The position numbers were made by a program, and so were the translations under genes. This document shows, piece by piece, positions 56,719 to 64,000 of a DNA stretch of 64,000 nucleotides (positions are counted from its first letter, which is position 1; each line of letters begins with the position of its first letter). Below the pieces are notes generated by a model, which ran no database searches, had not been told where the DNA came from, and saw only the letters and a list, made by a program, of their open reading frames with translations. This DNA is from Dyella sedimenti (lineage in GTDB: Bacteria; Pseudomonadota; Gammaproteobacteria; Xanthomonadales; Rhodanobacteraceae): contig NZ_JAKWJO010000001.1 in NCBI RefSeq assembly GCF_022760995.1, positions 1,054,001 to 1,118,000 on the forward strand, written 5' to 3'.

Positions 56719-56919
56719 TCAGGGTGATGAAGGGTTGCGTTGCTGGCGCGCGGCCTGCCGTGCCAGGCGGCCGCGCAGCTCGCGCAGGTTGCGCCGGCGG
56801 CGCAGTCCCGGGCTGAGGTAGTCGGCGACCAGCACGACGAAGAACACCGCATAGGCCGGCCACACATAGGCGGCATAGCCGCCCATGGCAAGGAAGTGGT
56901 CCCAGGAGAACGACGTCAT
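56719..56919 (-). CDS. ccmD: Heme exporter accessory protein CcmD
   Basis: A 66-residue small membrane protein with one helix (~11-33; [20 protein letters not shown]) and a basic, Arg-rich cytoplasmic tail, which is the CcmD pattern. It stabilises CcmC-CcmE and is needed to release holo-CcmE. The ATG at 56919 overlaps the ccmC stop (ATGA). It is easily missed because the same frame stays open far upstream. Confidence 0.92.
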   Translation of the reverse strand: MTSFSWDHFLAMGGYAAYVWPAYAVFFVVLVADYLSPGLRRRRNLRELRGRLARQAARQQRNPSSP

Positions 56920-57680
56920 CGGCGGCCTTCCTGCGCGCTTTCGGCGATCTGGCGCACCCAGTCCTTGCCGCTTTCCATCGCCAGCAGGTCCGTGCGCACG
57001 CGGCCGAACAGGCTGGCGACGTAGTAGCACTTGGTGGCGACCATCATGGTCAGCAGCGGCCACAGCATGTCGCCGCTGATCTTGGAGGGGCCGAGGATGC
57101 GGATGGTGGAGCCCTGGTGCAGGGTGTTCCACCAGTTCACCGAGAAATGCACGATCGGCACGTTGATGATGCCGATGATGGCGAGGAAGGCCGCGGCGCG
57201 CGCGCCCTGGCGGCGGTCCTCGAAGGAGTGGTACAGGCCGATCACGCCCAGGTACAGGAACAGCAGCACCAGCTCGGAGGTGAGGCGGGCGTCCCAGGTC
57301 CACCAGGTGCCCCACATGGGCTTGCCCCACAGCGAGCCGGTGACCAGGGTGATGAAGGTGAAGGCCGCGCCGATCGGCGCCGATTCCATCGCCACCACCT
57401 CCGCCAGCTTGATGCGCCACACCAGCGTGATGAACGAGGCCACCGCCATCACGCCGTAGATGAACAGTCCCATCCAGGCGCAGGGCACGTGGATGAAGAT
57501 GATGCGGTAGGCATCGCCTTGCTGGTAGTCGGCCGGCGCCAGCACCAGGCCGCCGTACAGCGCGATGGCGCCCAGCAGCAGGGCCAGCACCAGCGCCCAG
57601 GGGCGCAGGGCACCGGCGAAGCGGTAGAAGTTCGGCGGCGAGCTGAGCTTGTGCACCCAGAGCGGGATCCAGTTGGCCAT
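56916..57680 (-). CDS. ccmC: Heme exporter protein CcmC
   Basis: A 254-residue, six-helix inner-membrane protein that loads haem onto CcmE. The tryptophan-rich motif is [14 protein letters not shown], with histidines in [11 protein letters not shown] and [14 protein letters not shown]. The ATG at 57680 lies five bases after the ccmB stop; longer frames add CcmB-antisense residues. The family length is normal. Confidence 0.96.
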   Translation of the reverse strand: MANWIPLWVHKLSSPPNFYRFAGALRPWALVLALLLGAIALYGGLVLAPADYQQGDAYRIIFIHVPCAWMGLFIYGVMAVASFITLVWRIKLAEVVAMESAPIGAAFTFITLVTGSLWGKPMWGTWWTWDARLTSELVLLFLYLGVIGLYHSFEDRRQGARAAAFLAIIGIINVPIVHFSVNWWNTLHQGSTIRILGPSKISGDMLWPLLTMMVATKCYYVASLFGRVRTDLLAMESGKDWVRQIAESAQEGRR

Positions 57681-57685
57681 AACGT

Positions 57686-58384
57686 TCAGGCGTCCAAGGC
57701 AATGCGGAGTGCGGCGGCGCAGGCCAGCGGCGCCAGCACCAGGGCCATGACCAGCGCGGCCCCCAGCCAGGCGATGGGCGCAAGCCACGGCAGCCCTTGT
57801 TGTGCCGCGGCGACGGCGCCGGCGGCGAAGATCACCACGGGGACGCACAGCGGCAGCAGCATCAGTGCCAGCAGCATACCAGAGCGCCGCGTGCCGGCCG
57901 TCAGCGCCACCAGCACCGCGCCGAGCAGGCTGAGCAGCGGCGTGGCCAGCAGCAGTGCATACAGCAGCACCGGCATCACCGCCGTGGGCAGGTGCAGCAT
58001 GGCGGCCAGCAGTGGAGCGATTACGATCAAAGGCAGCGCGGTGGTAATCCAGTGAGCCAGGATCTTGGTGCCCAGCATCAGCGCCAAGGGTTGCGGCGAG
58101 AGCATCAATTGTTCCAGCGAGCCGTCCTCGATGTCGCCGCGGAACATCGCATCCAGCGCCAGCAGCATGGCCAGCAGCATGGTCACCAGCACCACGCCGC
58201 CAGCGATGCGCTGCAGCAGGGCCTCCTCGGGGCCCAGCGCGAACGGGAACAGGGTGACGACGATCAAGGCGTACAACACCGGCATCACGATGTCGCCGCG
58301 GCGACGCCAGGCCAGGGTGAGATCGCGGCGCAGCACGGCGGCGCAGGCGGTGGAAAGCCGAGGGCTACTCATGCGCCCCCGCAT
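57686..58384 (-). CDS. ccmB: Heme exporter protein CcmB
   Basis: A 232-residue (or 228) six-helix permease of the CcmAB ABC complex, which uses ATP to free holo-CcmE. Typical parts are LRRDLTLAWRRRGD at the N-terminus and EDGSLEQLMLSPQPL. The ATG at 58384 has GGGAG six bases upstream; the ATG at 58372 starts MSSPRLS and is also possible. A 128-base gap to ccmA breaks the otherwise overlapping order. Confidence 0.94.
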   Translation of the reverse strand: MRGRMSSPRLSTACAAVLRRDLTLAWRRRGDIVMPVLYALIVVTLFPFALGPEEALLQRIAGGVVLVTMLLAMLLALDAMFRGDIEDGSLEQLMLSPQPLALMLGTKILAHWITTALPLIVIAPLLAAMLHLPTAVMPVLLYALLLATPLLSLLGAVLVALTAGTRRSGMLLALMLLPLCVPVVIFAAGAVAAAQQGLPWLAPIAWLGAALVMALVLAPLACAAALRIALDA

Positions 58385-58512
58385 GCTCTGCTCCCTTCCC
58401 TGCCTGGCAGGGGAGGGCTGGGCTGGGGGCATCCAAGAGGTTGGCGAAAGGGCTCATCCCCTCCCAGCCGCTCCCTGCGCGCCGGAGGCGCACCATCGAC
58501 ACATCCCGAGTG

Positions 58513-59151
58513 CTACGCATGCATGCGCACCCGGGTCGGCTCGCCATCGAGGAAGCTCACCGCGCCATGGCTGGTCACCAATGCGGCGCCGCCCTCGGTG
58601 GCATGCATCGCCAGCAGGCGGTTCACCAATTCGATGCCGGTGCGGTCGAGGTTGGCGTAGGGCTCGTCCAGCAGCCACAGCGTGCCCGGCAGCAGCAGCA
58701 GGCGCGCCAGCGCGGCGCGCTTCTTCTGGCCGGCGGAAAGGCGGCGCACCGGTTCGTCCTCGTAGCCGGCAAGGCCGATGTCGGCCAGCACGCCGGGTAC
58801 GTCGCGGCCCGCACGGGTGCCATAGAGGCCGGCGGCCACGGCGAGGTTCTCCCGTGCGCTGAGATCGGCCTTCAGGCCCAGGTGGTGCCCGAGGAACAAG
58901 GTATCGCCCAGGTGTTCCGTCCGGCGCCAGGGCTGGCCGCGCCAGCGCAGCTCACCCTCGTCCAGGTGCAGCAGGCCGGCAAGGATGCGCAGCAGGGTGG
59001 TCTTGCCGCTGCCGTTGTTGCCCTCGACCAGCGCCACCTCGCCCGCATGCAGGGAAAAGTCCAGCGGCCCGAACACGGGCTCGTCCTGGCGATGGAAGGA
59101 AAGCGCCCGCGCTTCCAACAGAACCGGGGCAGTGGCGGACAGGGAGGTCAT
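58513..59151 (-). CDS. ccmA: Heme exporter ATP-binding protein CcmA
   Basis: A 212-residue ABC ATPase. Walker A is GNNGSGKTT, the signature is [15 protein letters not shown] (the LSAGQ type of CcmA), Walker B is [12 protein letters not shown], and the switch His is in VTSHG. With CcmB it forms the complex that releases haem-loaded CcmE. It is the first ccm gene, 66 bases after the DUF3293 gene on the same strand. Confidence 0.96.
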   Translation of the reverse strand: MTSLSATAPVLLEARALSFHRQDEPVFGPLDFSLHAGEVALVEGNNGSGKTTLLRILAGLLHLDEGELRWRGQPWRRTEHLGDTLFLGHHLGLKADLSARENLAVAAGLYGTRAGRDVPGVLADIGLAGYEDEPVRRLSAGQKKRAALARLLLLPGTLWLLDEPYANLDRTGIELVNRLLAMHATEGGAALVTSHGAVSFLDGEPTRVRMHA

Positions 59152-59217
59152 CGCGCGATTGTCCGCAATGGCCGACAGGCTTGTCCATGCGGCGCTGTGC
59201 CGCCAGTGAGGGGCGGC

Positions 59218-59628
59218 CTACGAAAACAGTCGGAGCTGCGCCGGGCCGCCATCCTGGCCATGGACATAGCCATGCTGGCCGAAGCGGCGGGCCAGGGCAT
59301 CGAAGTCCGTCCGGGCCGGACCTACCGCGAACAGGCTGTGCTCCCTCCATCCATCCTCGCCCACGCCGACCGCCGCGCGGATGGCCTGGATGCCGGCAAG
59401 TTCGCGCAAGGCTCGCAGCAATTGCCGCTGCGCCTGCCGGTTGTGCTGGCGCGGCTGTGGCCGGGAGCGGGGATTCCAGGCGGTGAGGAAACCCCACTCA
59501 CGCGTACCCACGATGGGTCGCAGGGCGGCGGGCAGTGCCTGCCCGATCCGGATGCCGGCCCAGCCGCCGCCATCCAGGCGTACCCGGTAGTCCGTGCGCA
59601 GGAAGGCGGCGAGCAGGCGTTCATCCAT
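59218..59628 (-). CDS. DUF3293 protein
   Basis: A 136-residue cytosolic protein. It shows the DUF3293 pattern: GFLTAWNPRSRPQP near the centre, NRQAQRQLLRALRELAG, and a C-terminal LARRFGQHGYVHG. No catalytic residues are known for the family. The ATG at 59628 lies eight bases inside the end of kmo, so it is translationally coupled to it. The ccm cluster follows. Confidence 0.82.
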   Translation of the reverse strand: MDERLLAAFLRTDYRVRLDGGGWAGIRIGQALPAALRPIVGTREWGFLTAWNPRSRPQPRQHNRQAQRQLLRALRELAGIQAIRAAVGVGEDGWREHSLFAVGPARTDFDALARRFGQHGYVHGQDGGPAQLRLFS

Positions 59629-61021
59629 GCCGCGTGTCGGGCAGCGGGGGCAGGGTGGCGCGCAGCGCGGCGACGGCGGCATCCAGGTCGATCGTGCCGG
59701 CGTCCGTGGAGCCCCGCAGCAATTGCTCCAGCAACTGGTCCTGCGCGCGGCCGCGCTCGTAGGCGTAGGCATAAGGCAGGTGTGTGAAGGTGACCATGCG
59801 GTAGCGCGCCATGAAATGTTGCGGCGCGCGCTCGGCCAGCCGCACGCCCAGCTCTCGCTTGGCGAGGAAGTGCGGGTCGGCCACCGAATCGCGCATCTCC
59901 ACGTAGTTCTCCAGCGCCATCGCCGCGATGGCATTGCTGTTGGGCTGGCGGATGCGCTGGAACTCGGCGAACACCTCGGGCGCATCGTCCGGTGCCTCGG
60001 CGAGCAGGGCGGCCAGCACCACGGTGTCCTCGAAGCCGCAGTTCATGCCCTGGCCGTGGAACGGCACGATGGCGTGGGCGGCATCGCCCACCAGCAGTGC
60101 CCGGCCGCCCAGGTGCCAGCGATCGAGGTAGAGCGTGGAGAGCGTACCCACCGGGTGGCCGTCGTAGTCTGTCGCGAAATCGGGAATCAGCGGCAGCAGG
60201 TCTGGGAAGTCAGCCTCGAAGAACGCATGCGCCGCGCGCGCGTCGGGCAGGGTGGCGAAGCTCGGGTGGGCGCCTTGTGCCGGCAGGAACAGGGTGACGG
60301 TGAAGCTGCCCTCGGTATTGGGCAGGGCGATGCACATGTAGCCGCCGCGCGGCCAGATATGCAGCGCGTGCGGTTCCAGCGCGAACTGGTCATGGCCGCC
60401 GCTGCGGCCCACCAGTTCGGCGGACAGGCCGCCGGCCGGCGGGATTTCCAGTTCCTTGTAGGCGTGGCCCAGCGCTTCCACCCGCTCGCCGAGCGGCGCG
60501 TGGGCCTGCATGGCGGCGCGCAGGGCGGAGCCGGCGCCGTCCGCGCCGATCACCACTGGCGCGTAGAGTTCGCGCGTGGCGCCGTGCTCGTCCGCCAGCC
60601 GGATGCGGCCGGCATCGAAATCCGCGCCAGCCAGCGACTGGCCGAAATGGAAGCGCACGCCGGCGGCCTCGGCCGCGTCGAGCAGCAGCATGTTGAGCGC
60701 GCCGCGCGATACCGACCAGATCACCTCGCTGTCGTCCACGCCGTAGCGCAGCAAGCCGGAGCGGCCATCGCGCGCGTGCACCATGCGTCCGCGCATCATC
60801 ACCGCGCGCTGCAGCACGTCCTCGGCGAGGCCCGCCTGACGCAGCGCGTGCAGTCCGCGTTCGGCCAGCGCCAGGTTGATCGAGCGCCCGCCCGCGAAAC
60901 CCGCCACGCGCGGATCGGGGCGCTTCTCGAACACATCCACCTGGAAGCCGCGGCCGGCCAGTTGCTGCGCCAGCAGCGCGCCGACCAGGCCGCCGCCGAT
61001 AAGGGTGATGGGATGCGCCAT
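59621..61021 (-). CDS. kmo: Kynurenine 3-monooxygenase
   Basis: A 466-residue flavoprotein hydroxylating kynurenine in tryptophan-to-NAD synthesis, a route used by Xanthomonadales. The FAD Rossmann motif is LIGGGLVGALLAQQL (residues ~7-21), with RSINLALAERG, a DG-type motif in VIGADGAGSALR, and the second FAD segment LVGDAAHAIVPFHGQGMNCG. The C-terminal ~60 residues form the membrane or substrate-shielding part seen in KMO. No other kynurenine-pathway gene is in the window. It overlaps the DUF3293 gene by eight bases. Confidence 0.94.
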   Translation of the reverse strand: MAHPITLIGGGLVGALLAQQLAGRGFQVDVFEKRPDPRVAGFAGGRSINLALAERGLHALRQAGLAEDVLQRAVMMRGRMVHARDGRSGLLRYGVDDSEVIWSVSRGALNMLLLDAAEAAGVRFHFGQSLAGADFDAGRIRLADEHGATRELYAPVVIGADGAGSALRAAMQAHAPLGERVEALGHAYKELEIPPAGGLSAELVGRSGGHDQFALEPHALHIWPRGGYMCIALPNTEGSFTVTLFLPAQGAHPSFATLPDARAAHAFFEADFPDLLPLIPDFATDYDGHPVGTLSTLYLDRWHLGGRALLVGDAAHAIVPFHGQGMNCGFEDTVVLAALLAEAPDDAPEVFAEFQRIRQPNSNAIAAMALENYVEMRDSVADPHFLAKRELGVRLAERAPQHFMARYRMVTFTHLPYAYAYERGRAQDQLLEQLLRGSTDAGTIDLDAAVAALRATLPPLPDTRHG

Positions 61022-61079
61022 GTAGCTCCGCTATGGGTTGGCAGTCGCGTGGGCGCCAAGAGTAGCGGGTCGCGGGTCA

Positions 61080-61143
61080 GTCGCGCACAGGGTGCGCCCC
61101 CGCACAGGCCGAATATCCTGTGGGAGCGCACCCCGTGCGCGAC
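61080..61143. repeat. Inverted pair of REP-type elements
   Basis: A minus-orientation copy (61080-61106, with CCCGC in place of TCCCAC) faces a plus-orientation copy (61119-61143), only 12 bases apart. The GTGGGAG ends point inward, as in the pair at 33.1 kb. It lies between the kmo start and the acetoacetyl-CoA reductase stop. Confidence 0.75.
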
Positions 61144-61159
61144 CCAACCTCGCGCCAGT

Positions 61160-61921
61160 TCAGAAGCTCATGAAATACCCGCCGTTGACCGGCAGGTTGG
61201 CGCCCGTGATATAGCCGGCGTCGTCGGCGGTGAGGAAGGTCACCGCGCGGGCGATGTCGCCGGGCGCGCCCAGCCGGCCCACCGGGATGTCCGCGACGAT
61301 CTGCGCGCGGATCTCGGCCGGCACTGCCGCCACCAGCGCGGTATCGCAGTAGCCGGGCGAGACGGTGTTCACCGTGATGCCCTTGCGCGCCGTCTCGCGC
61401 GCCAGCGCCATGCCGAAGCCGTGCACGCCGGCCTTGGCGGCGGAATAGTTGGTCTGGCCGAACTGGCCGGTCTGGCCATTGACCGAGCTGAGGTTGACGA
61501 TGCGGCCGAAGCCCCGCGTGCTCATACCCTCGACCACGTTGCGGCACATGTTGAACACGCCATCGAGGTTCACCCGCATCAGCTCGTGCCATTGCTGCGG
61601 GCTCATCTTGCGCAGGCTGGTATCGCGGGTGATGCCGGCGGCGTTGACCAGGATATCGACGCTGCCGTGCGCAGCCTCGACGCGGCCGACCAGTTCGGCG
61701 CAGCTATCGAACTGGCTGACATCGCCCGGCTCGAAAACCACCGCACCATCGAGATCGGCCAGTTCGGTGCGGAAGGCGTCGAGGCGCTCGGCGCGCGCGG
61801 GCAGGTCCACGGCGATCACCCGGCGGCCGGCCTGGGCCAGCTGGCGGCAGATCTCGGTGCCGAGGCCGCCGATGCCGCCGGTCACGACGGCGACGCGCGG
61901 AGTGCGGGCGGATGGACTCAT
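61160..61921 (-). CDS. phbB: Acetoacetyl-CoA reductase (PhbB-like SDR)
   Basis: A 253-residue NADPH-dependent SDR that makes (R)-3-hydroxybutyryl-CoA for polyhydroxybutyrate. The cofactor loop is VVTGGIGGLGTEIC, followed by LVNAAGITRD, the catalytic Ser in VNLSSVNGQTGQFGQ and YSAAKAG. NGQ-GQFGQTNYSAAKAG is characteristic of PhaB/PhbB. No PHA synthase is in the window. It is followed upstream on the same strand by the PHA regulator phaR (104 bases). Confidence 0.92.
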   Translation of the reverse strand: MSPSARTPRVAVVTGGIGGLGTEICRQLAQAGRRVIAVDLPARAERLDAFRTELADLDGAVVFEPGDVSQFDSCAELVGRVEAAHGSVDILVNAAGITRDTSLRKMSPQQWHELMRVNLDGVFNMCRNVVEGMSTRGFGRIVNLSSVNGQTGQFGQTNYSAAKAGVHGFGMALARETARKGITVNTVSPGYCDTALVAAVPAEIRAQIVADIPVGRLGAPGDIARAVTFLTADDAGYITGANLPVNGGYFMSF

Positions 61922-62025
61922 GTGAAGGACTCGTGGACATGCCGCAAGGCAGCACGTGTTGTGCCGCAGCGGCGCATGGACGGGAAGGGGGCCGGCGCAC
62001 GCTGGCGCGCGCCGGCCGGGATGGC

Positions 62026-62511
62026 TTAGCCGGGCTTCTTGGTGCCGCCGCGCGGCGAGTGCACCTGGGTGGCGGCGTCGATCAGCCCGCGCTGCATGGT
62101 GCGCCAGGCATCCATGTTGCGCTCGGTCAGGTCGTTGAGCATGGACCAGGGCGTCTGGCCGAGCAGGCTGTTGAGCTGGGTGCGGAACTGCTGCTGCTGA
62201 TCCAGGAAGACCTGGAGGCTGCGTTCCAGGTAGGGCCCCATGAAGCCCTGCAGGGAGTCGCCGTAGAAGCGGATGATCTGGCTGAGCAGTTGCGGCGACA
62301 GCATCGGCTGCCCCTTTTCCTCGTGCTCAGAGATGATCTGCAGCAACACCGAGCGGGTCAGGTCCTCACCGCTCTTGGCGTCCCGGACCTCGAAGGTTTC
62401 GCCGTCCAGCACCAGCTGGCGGACCTCTTCCAGCGTGATGTAGCTGGAGATCTCCGTGTCGTAGAGCCGGCGGTTCGGATACTTCTTGATGATGCGGATC
62501 GTTTGTGCCAT
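62026..62511 (-). CDS. phaR: Polyhydroxyalkanoate synthesis regulator PhaR
   Basis: A 161-residue regulator that binds both PHA granules and DNA. It has the PHB_acc_N domain (IRIIKKYPNRRLYDTEISSY) and the PHB accumulation regulatory domain (PMLSPQLLSQIIRFYGDSLQGFMGPYLE). It normally represses phasin genes and its own gene until granules appear. The ATG at 62511 starts MAQTIRI; upstream in-frame sequence is unrelated. A perfect palindrome at 62568-62589 is a candidate autoregulatory site. Confidence 0.95.
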   Translation of the reverse strand: MAQTIRIIKKYPNRRLYDTEISSYITLEEVRQLVLDGETFEVRDAKSGEDLTRSVLLQIISEHEEKGQPMLSPQLLSQIIRFYGDSLQGFMGPYLERSLQVFLDQQQQFRTQLNSLLGQTPWSMLNDLTERNMDAWRTMQRGLIDAATQVHSPRGGTKKPG

Positions 62512-62567
62512 GCGACACAAGCTAGCAGAAGGTATTGCGCCGCACCAGTGATCCGTGGCGAAGGTCA

Positions 62568-62589
62568 TGCTGCACTCTTGAGTGCAGCA
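62568..62589. promoter_or_regulatory. Perfect palindrome upstream of phaR
   Basis: Two 10-base arms, TGCTGCACTC and GAGTGCAGCA, are separated by TT, 57 bases before the phaR start. PhaR-type regulators are reported to prefer TGC/GCA-rich dyads, so this may be an autoregulatory operator. It has no U-run on either strand, so a terminator for the upstream transporter is less likely. Confidence 0.5.
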
Positions 62590-62600
62590 ATCGTTAAAGA

Positions 62601-64000
62601 TCAGTGACCTACCGCGCCGCCTGCCGAGCCGAATGGCGGCCTGGCCAGCCAGATCACCGGGATCAGCAGGATGAACAGGATGGCGCACAACCAGAAGATG
62701 TCGTTGACCGCCAGGGTCAGCGCCTCTCGGTTGACCAACTGGTCGGTATAGCCCAGGGCCTGCATCTGGCTCATGCCGCCGTGGGTCAGCTGCCTGAGGA
62801 TCTGGCCGGAAGCCGGGTTGGCCGGGGCGACGTTCTCGGTCAGCGTGGCGTGGTGCTGGATGCCGCGGTGCTGCCACAGCGTCACGGTCACCGCGGTGGA
62901 GACACTGGAGCCCAGCGTGCGGAAGAAATTGGCCAGGCCGCTCGCGCTGGCGATCTCATTGGCAGGGAGACCGGCCAGGTAGATCTGGTTGAGCGGGATG
63001 AAGAAGCAGGGGATGGCGATGCCCATCACGAAGCGCGGCAGCACCAGGGTGGCGAACGAGGCGGAGCTGTCGAAGGTGGAGAACCAGTACGCCGTGGCGG
63101 CGAACACCGCGAAGGCGAAGGTCACCACCATGCGCAGGTCCAGTCGCTGCATGTTGCGGCCGAGGATGGGCGAGAGCAGGAAGGCGAGGATGCCCACCGG
63201 CGCGGTGGCCAGGCCGGCCCAGGTCGCGGTGTAGCCCAGGGTGGTCTGCAGCCACAGTGGGAACACCACGTTGATGCCGAAGAAGGCGAACATGCCCAGC
63301 GACAGCGCGATCACGCCGGCGGTGAAATTGCGCTGACGGAACAGGCCGAGCTCGACCACCGGATGCCTGGCGTGCAATTCCCACACCACCAGGAAGGTGA
63401 GGCAGACCAGCGCGACCAGGCCCAGCGCCGTAATCATCGGCGAGGCGAACCAGTCATGGTCGTTGCCGTTGTCCAGCATGAACTGCAGGCAGCCCACGCC
63501 CGCCACCAGCAGCACCAGGCCGACCACGTCGATGGGCGACTGGAATGTCCGGGTCTCGCGCTTGCGCAGCAGGGTCCAGGTGATCGCGCCGGCTAGCACG
63601 CCCACCGGCAGGTTGATGTAGAAGATCCACGGCCAGGAGAAGTTGTCGGTCAGCCAGCCGCCCAGGATCGGTCCGAAGATCGGCGCCACCACTACCGTCA
63701 TCGCCCACAGCGCCAGCGCGATGCCCTGCTTGGCCTTGGGGTAGCTGGCCAGCAGCAGGGTCAGCGACAGCGCCACCATCGGGCCGGAACCGGCGCCCTG
63801 CATCAGGCGCGCGAACACCAGCATCGGCATCGAGGTGGCCAGGCCGCACAGCATGGAGAACACCACGAACAGCATCACCGAGAAGACGAAGGTCCTGACC
63901 TCGCCGAAGCGGCGCGCGATCCAGCCGGTGAGCGGCTGCATGATGGCGCTGGCCAGCGAATAGGAACTGATCGTCCAGGTGCCTTCGCTGGCGCTGACGC
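62601..64000 (-). CDS. DHA2-family MFS multidrug transporter (EmrB-like), N-terminus cut off
   Basis: At least 466 codons of a 14-helix drug:proton antiporter; the start lies beyond the right edge. Visible are SYSLASAIMQPLTGWIARRFG (loop 1-2 region), the motif C antiporter signature in APIFGPILGGWLTDNFSWPW, and a C-terminal region ending in two helices (LCAILFILLIPVIWLA). The family is EmrB/QacA; the usual partner EmrA and any TolC-like porin would lie upstream, outside the window. The substrate is unknown. It precedes phaR on the same strand. Confidence 0.92.
   Translation of the reverse strand, partial: VSASEGTWTISSYSLASAIMQPLTGWIARRFGEVRTFVFSVMLFVVFSMLCGLATSMPMLVFARLMQGAGSGPMVALSLTLLLASYPKAKQGIALALWAMTVVVAPIFGPILGGWLTDNFSWPWIFYINLPVGVLAGAITWTLLRKRETRTFQSPIDVVGLVLLVAGVGCLQFMLDNGNDHDWFASPMITALGLVALVCLTFLVVWELHARHPVVELGLFRQRNFTAGVIALSLGMFAFFGINVVFPLWLQTTLGYTATWAGLATAPVGILAFLLSPILGRNMQRLDLRMVVTFAFAVFAATAYWFSTFDSSASFATLVLPRFVMGIAIPCFFIPLNQIYLAGLPANEIASASGLANFFRTLGSSVSTAVTVTLWQHRGIQHHATLTENVAPANPASGQILRQLTHGGMSQMQALGYTDQLVNREALTLAVNDIFWLCAILFILLIPVIWLARPPFGSAGGAVGH

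Noticed and set aside
62568..62589. Palindrome upstream of phaR as a terminator of the EmrB-like gene
   Set aside because: No run of T follows the hairpin on the minus strand, and the stem is only moderately GC-rich. An operator is the better reading.

Overview
The window is GC-rich, densely packed gammaproteobacterial chromosome. Several features point to the Xanthomonadales, most likely a Rhodanobacteraceae-type genus (Dyella, Luteibacter, Rhodanobacter, Frateuria): the gene content metG-rsxB-nth, apbC-dcd, rimO, a single ccmABCDEFGHI cluster and kynurenine monooxygenase; an alpha-amino-acid ester hydrolase whose catalytic residue numbers match my recollection of the Xanthomonas enzyme; and many short palindromic REP-type repeats. 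The organism assignment is inference from gene content. I see no prophage, insertion sequence, rRNA or CRISPR array.

Layout. 0-10 kb: start of an RND efflux permease (cut by the left edge), a QseBC-like two-component pair, a small secreted protein, nth/rsxB/metG on the minus strand, then a plus-strand overlapping operon (MFS transporter, HAD phosphatase, DeoR regulator) with an array of direct repeats in front of it. 10-25 kb: apbC, dcd, a lipoprotein, HIT and dienelactone-hydrolase-like enzymes, rimO, a DUF3025 gene, an orphan PhnD-like binding protein, greB, a membrane protein, a HerA/YjgR-type ATPase, mltD, psd and prmB. 25-41 kb: alpha-amino-acid ester hydrolase, a 7TM-GGDEF cyclase, a ChrR-like flavin reductase, polyphosphate kinase, an AraC regulator divergent from a fosmidomycin-resistance-type MFS pump, a five-gene operon ending in pyrD-murB, and an ALDH7-type dehydrogenase.

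41-50.4 kb, between tRNA-Arg(CCT) and tRNA-Leu(CAA), looks most accessory: a divergent BvgAS/EvgAS-like phosphorelay pair, a CC0125-type lipoprotein, a lone type IV pilin, and an ArsR repressor with a clear palindromic operator in front of an Old Yellow Enzyme. 50.4-61 kb is a long minus-strand run: kmo, a DUF3293 gene, the whole cytochrome c maturation cluster ccmABCDEFGHI, a metX-like acyltransferase coupled to ccmI, and a cysteine dioxygenase. 61-64 kb holds two polyhydroxyalkanoate genes (acetoacetyl-CoA reductase and the regulator phaR, with a perfect palindrome upstream of phaR) and most of an EmrB-type multidrug transporter cut by the right edge.

The most unusual observation is a pair of inverted REP elements lying in frame inside the beginning of ccmH, so that repeat DNA encodes the basic region and part of the hydrophobic region of the signal peptide. 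Similar inverted REP pairs occur in four other intergenic regions.
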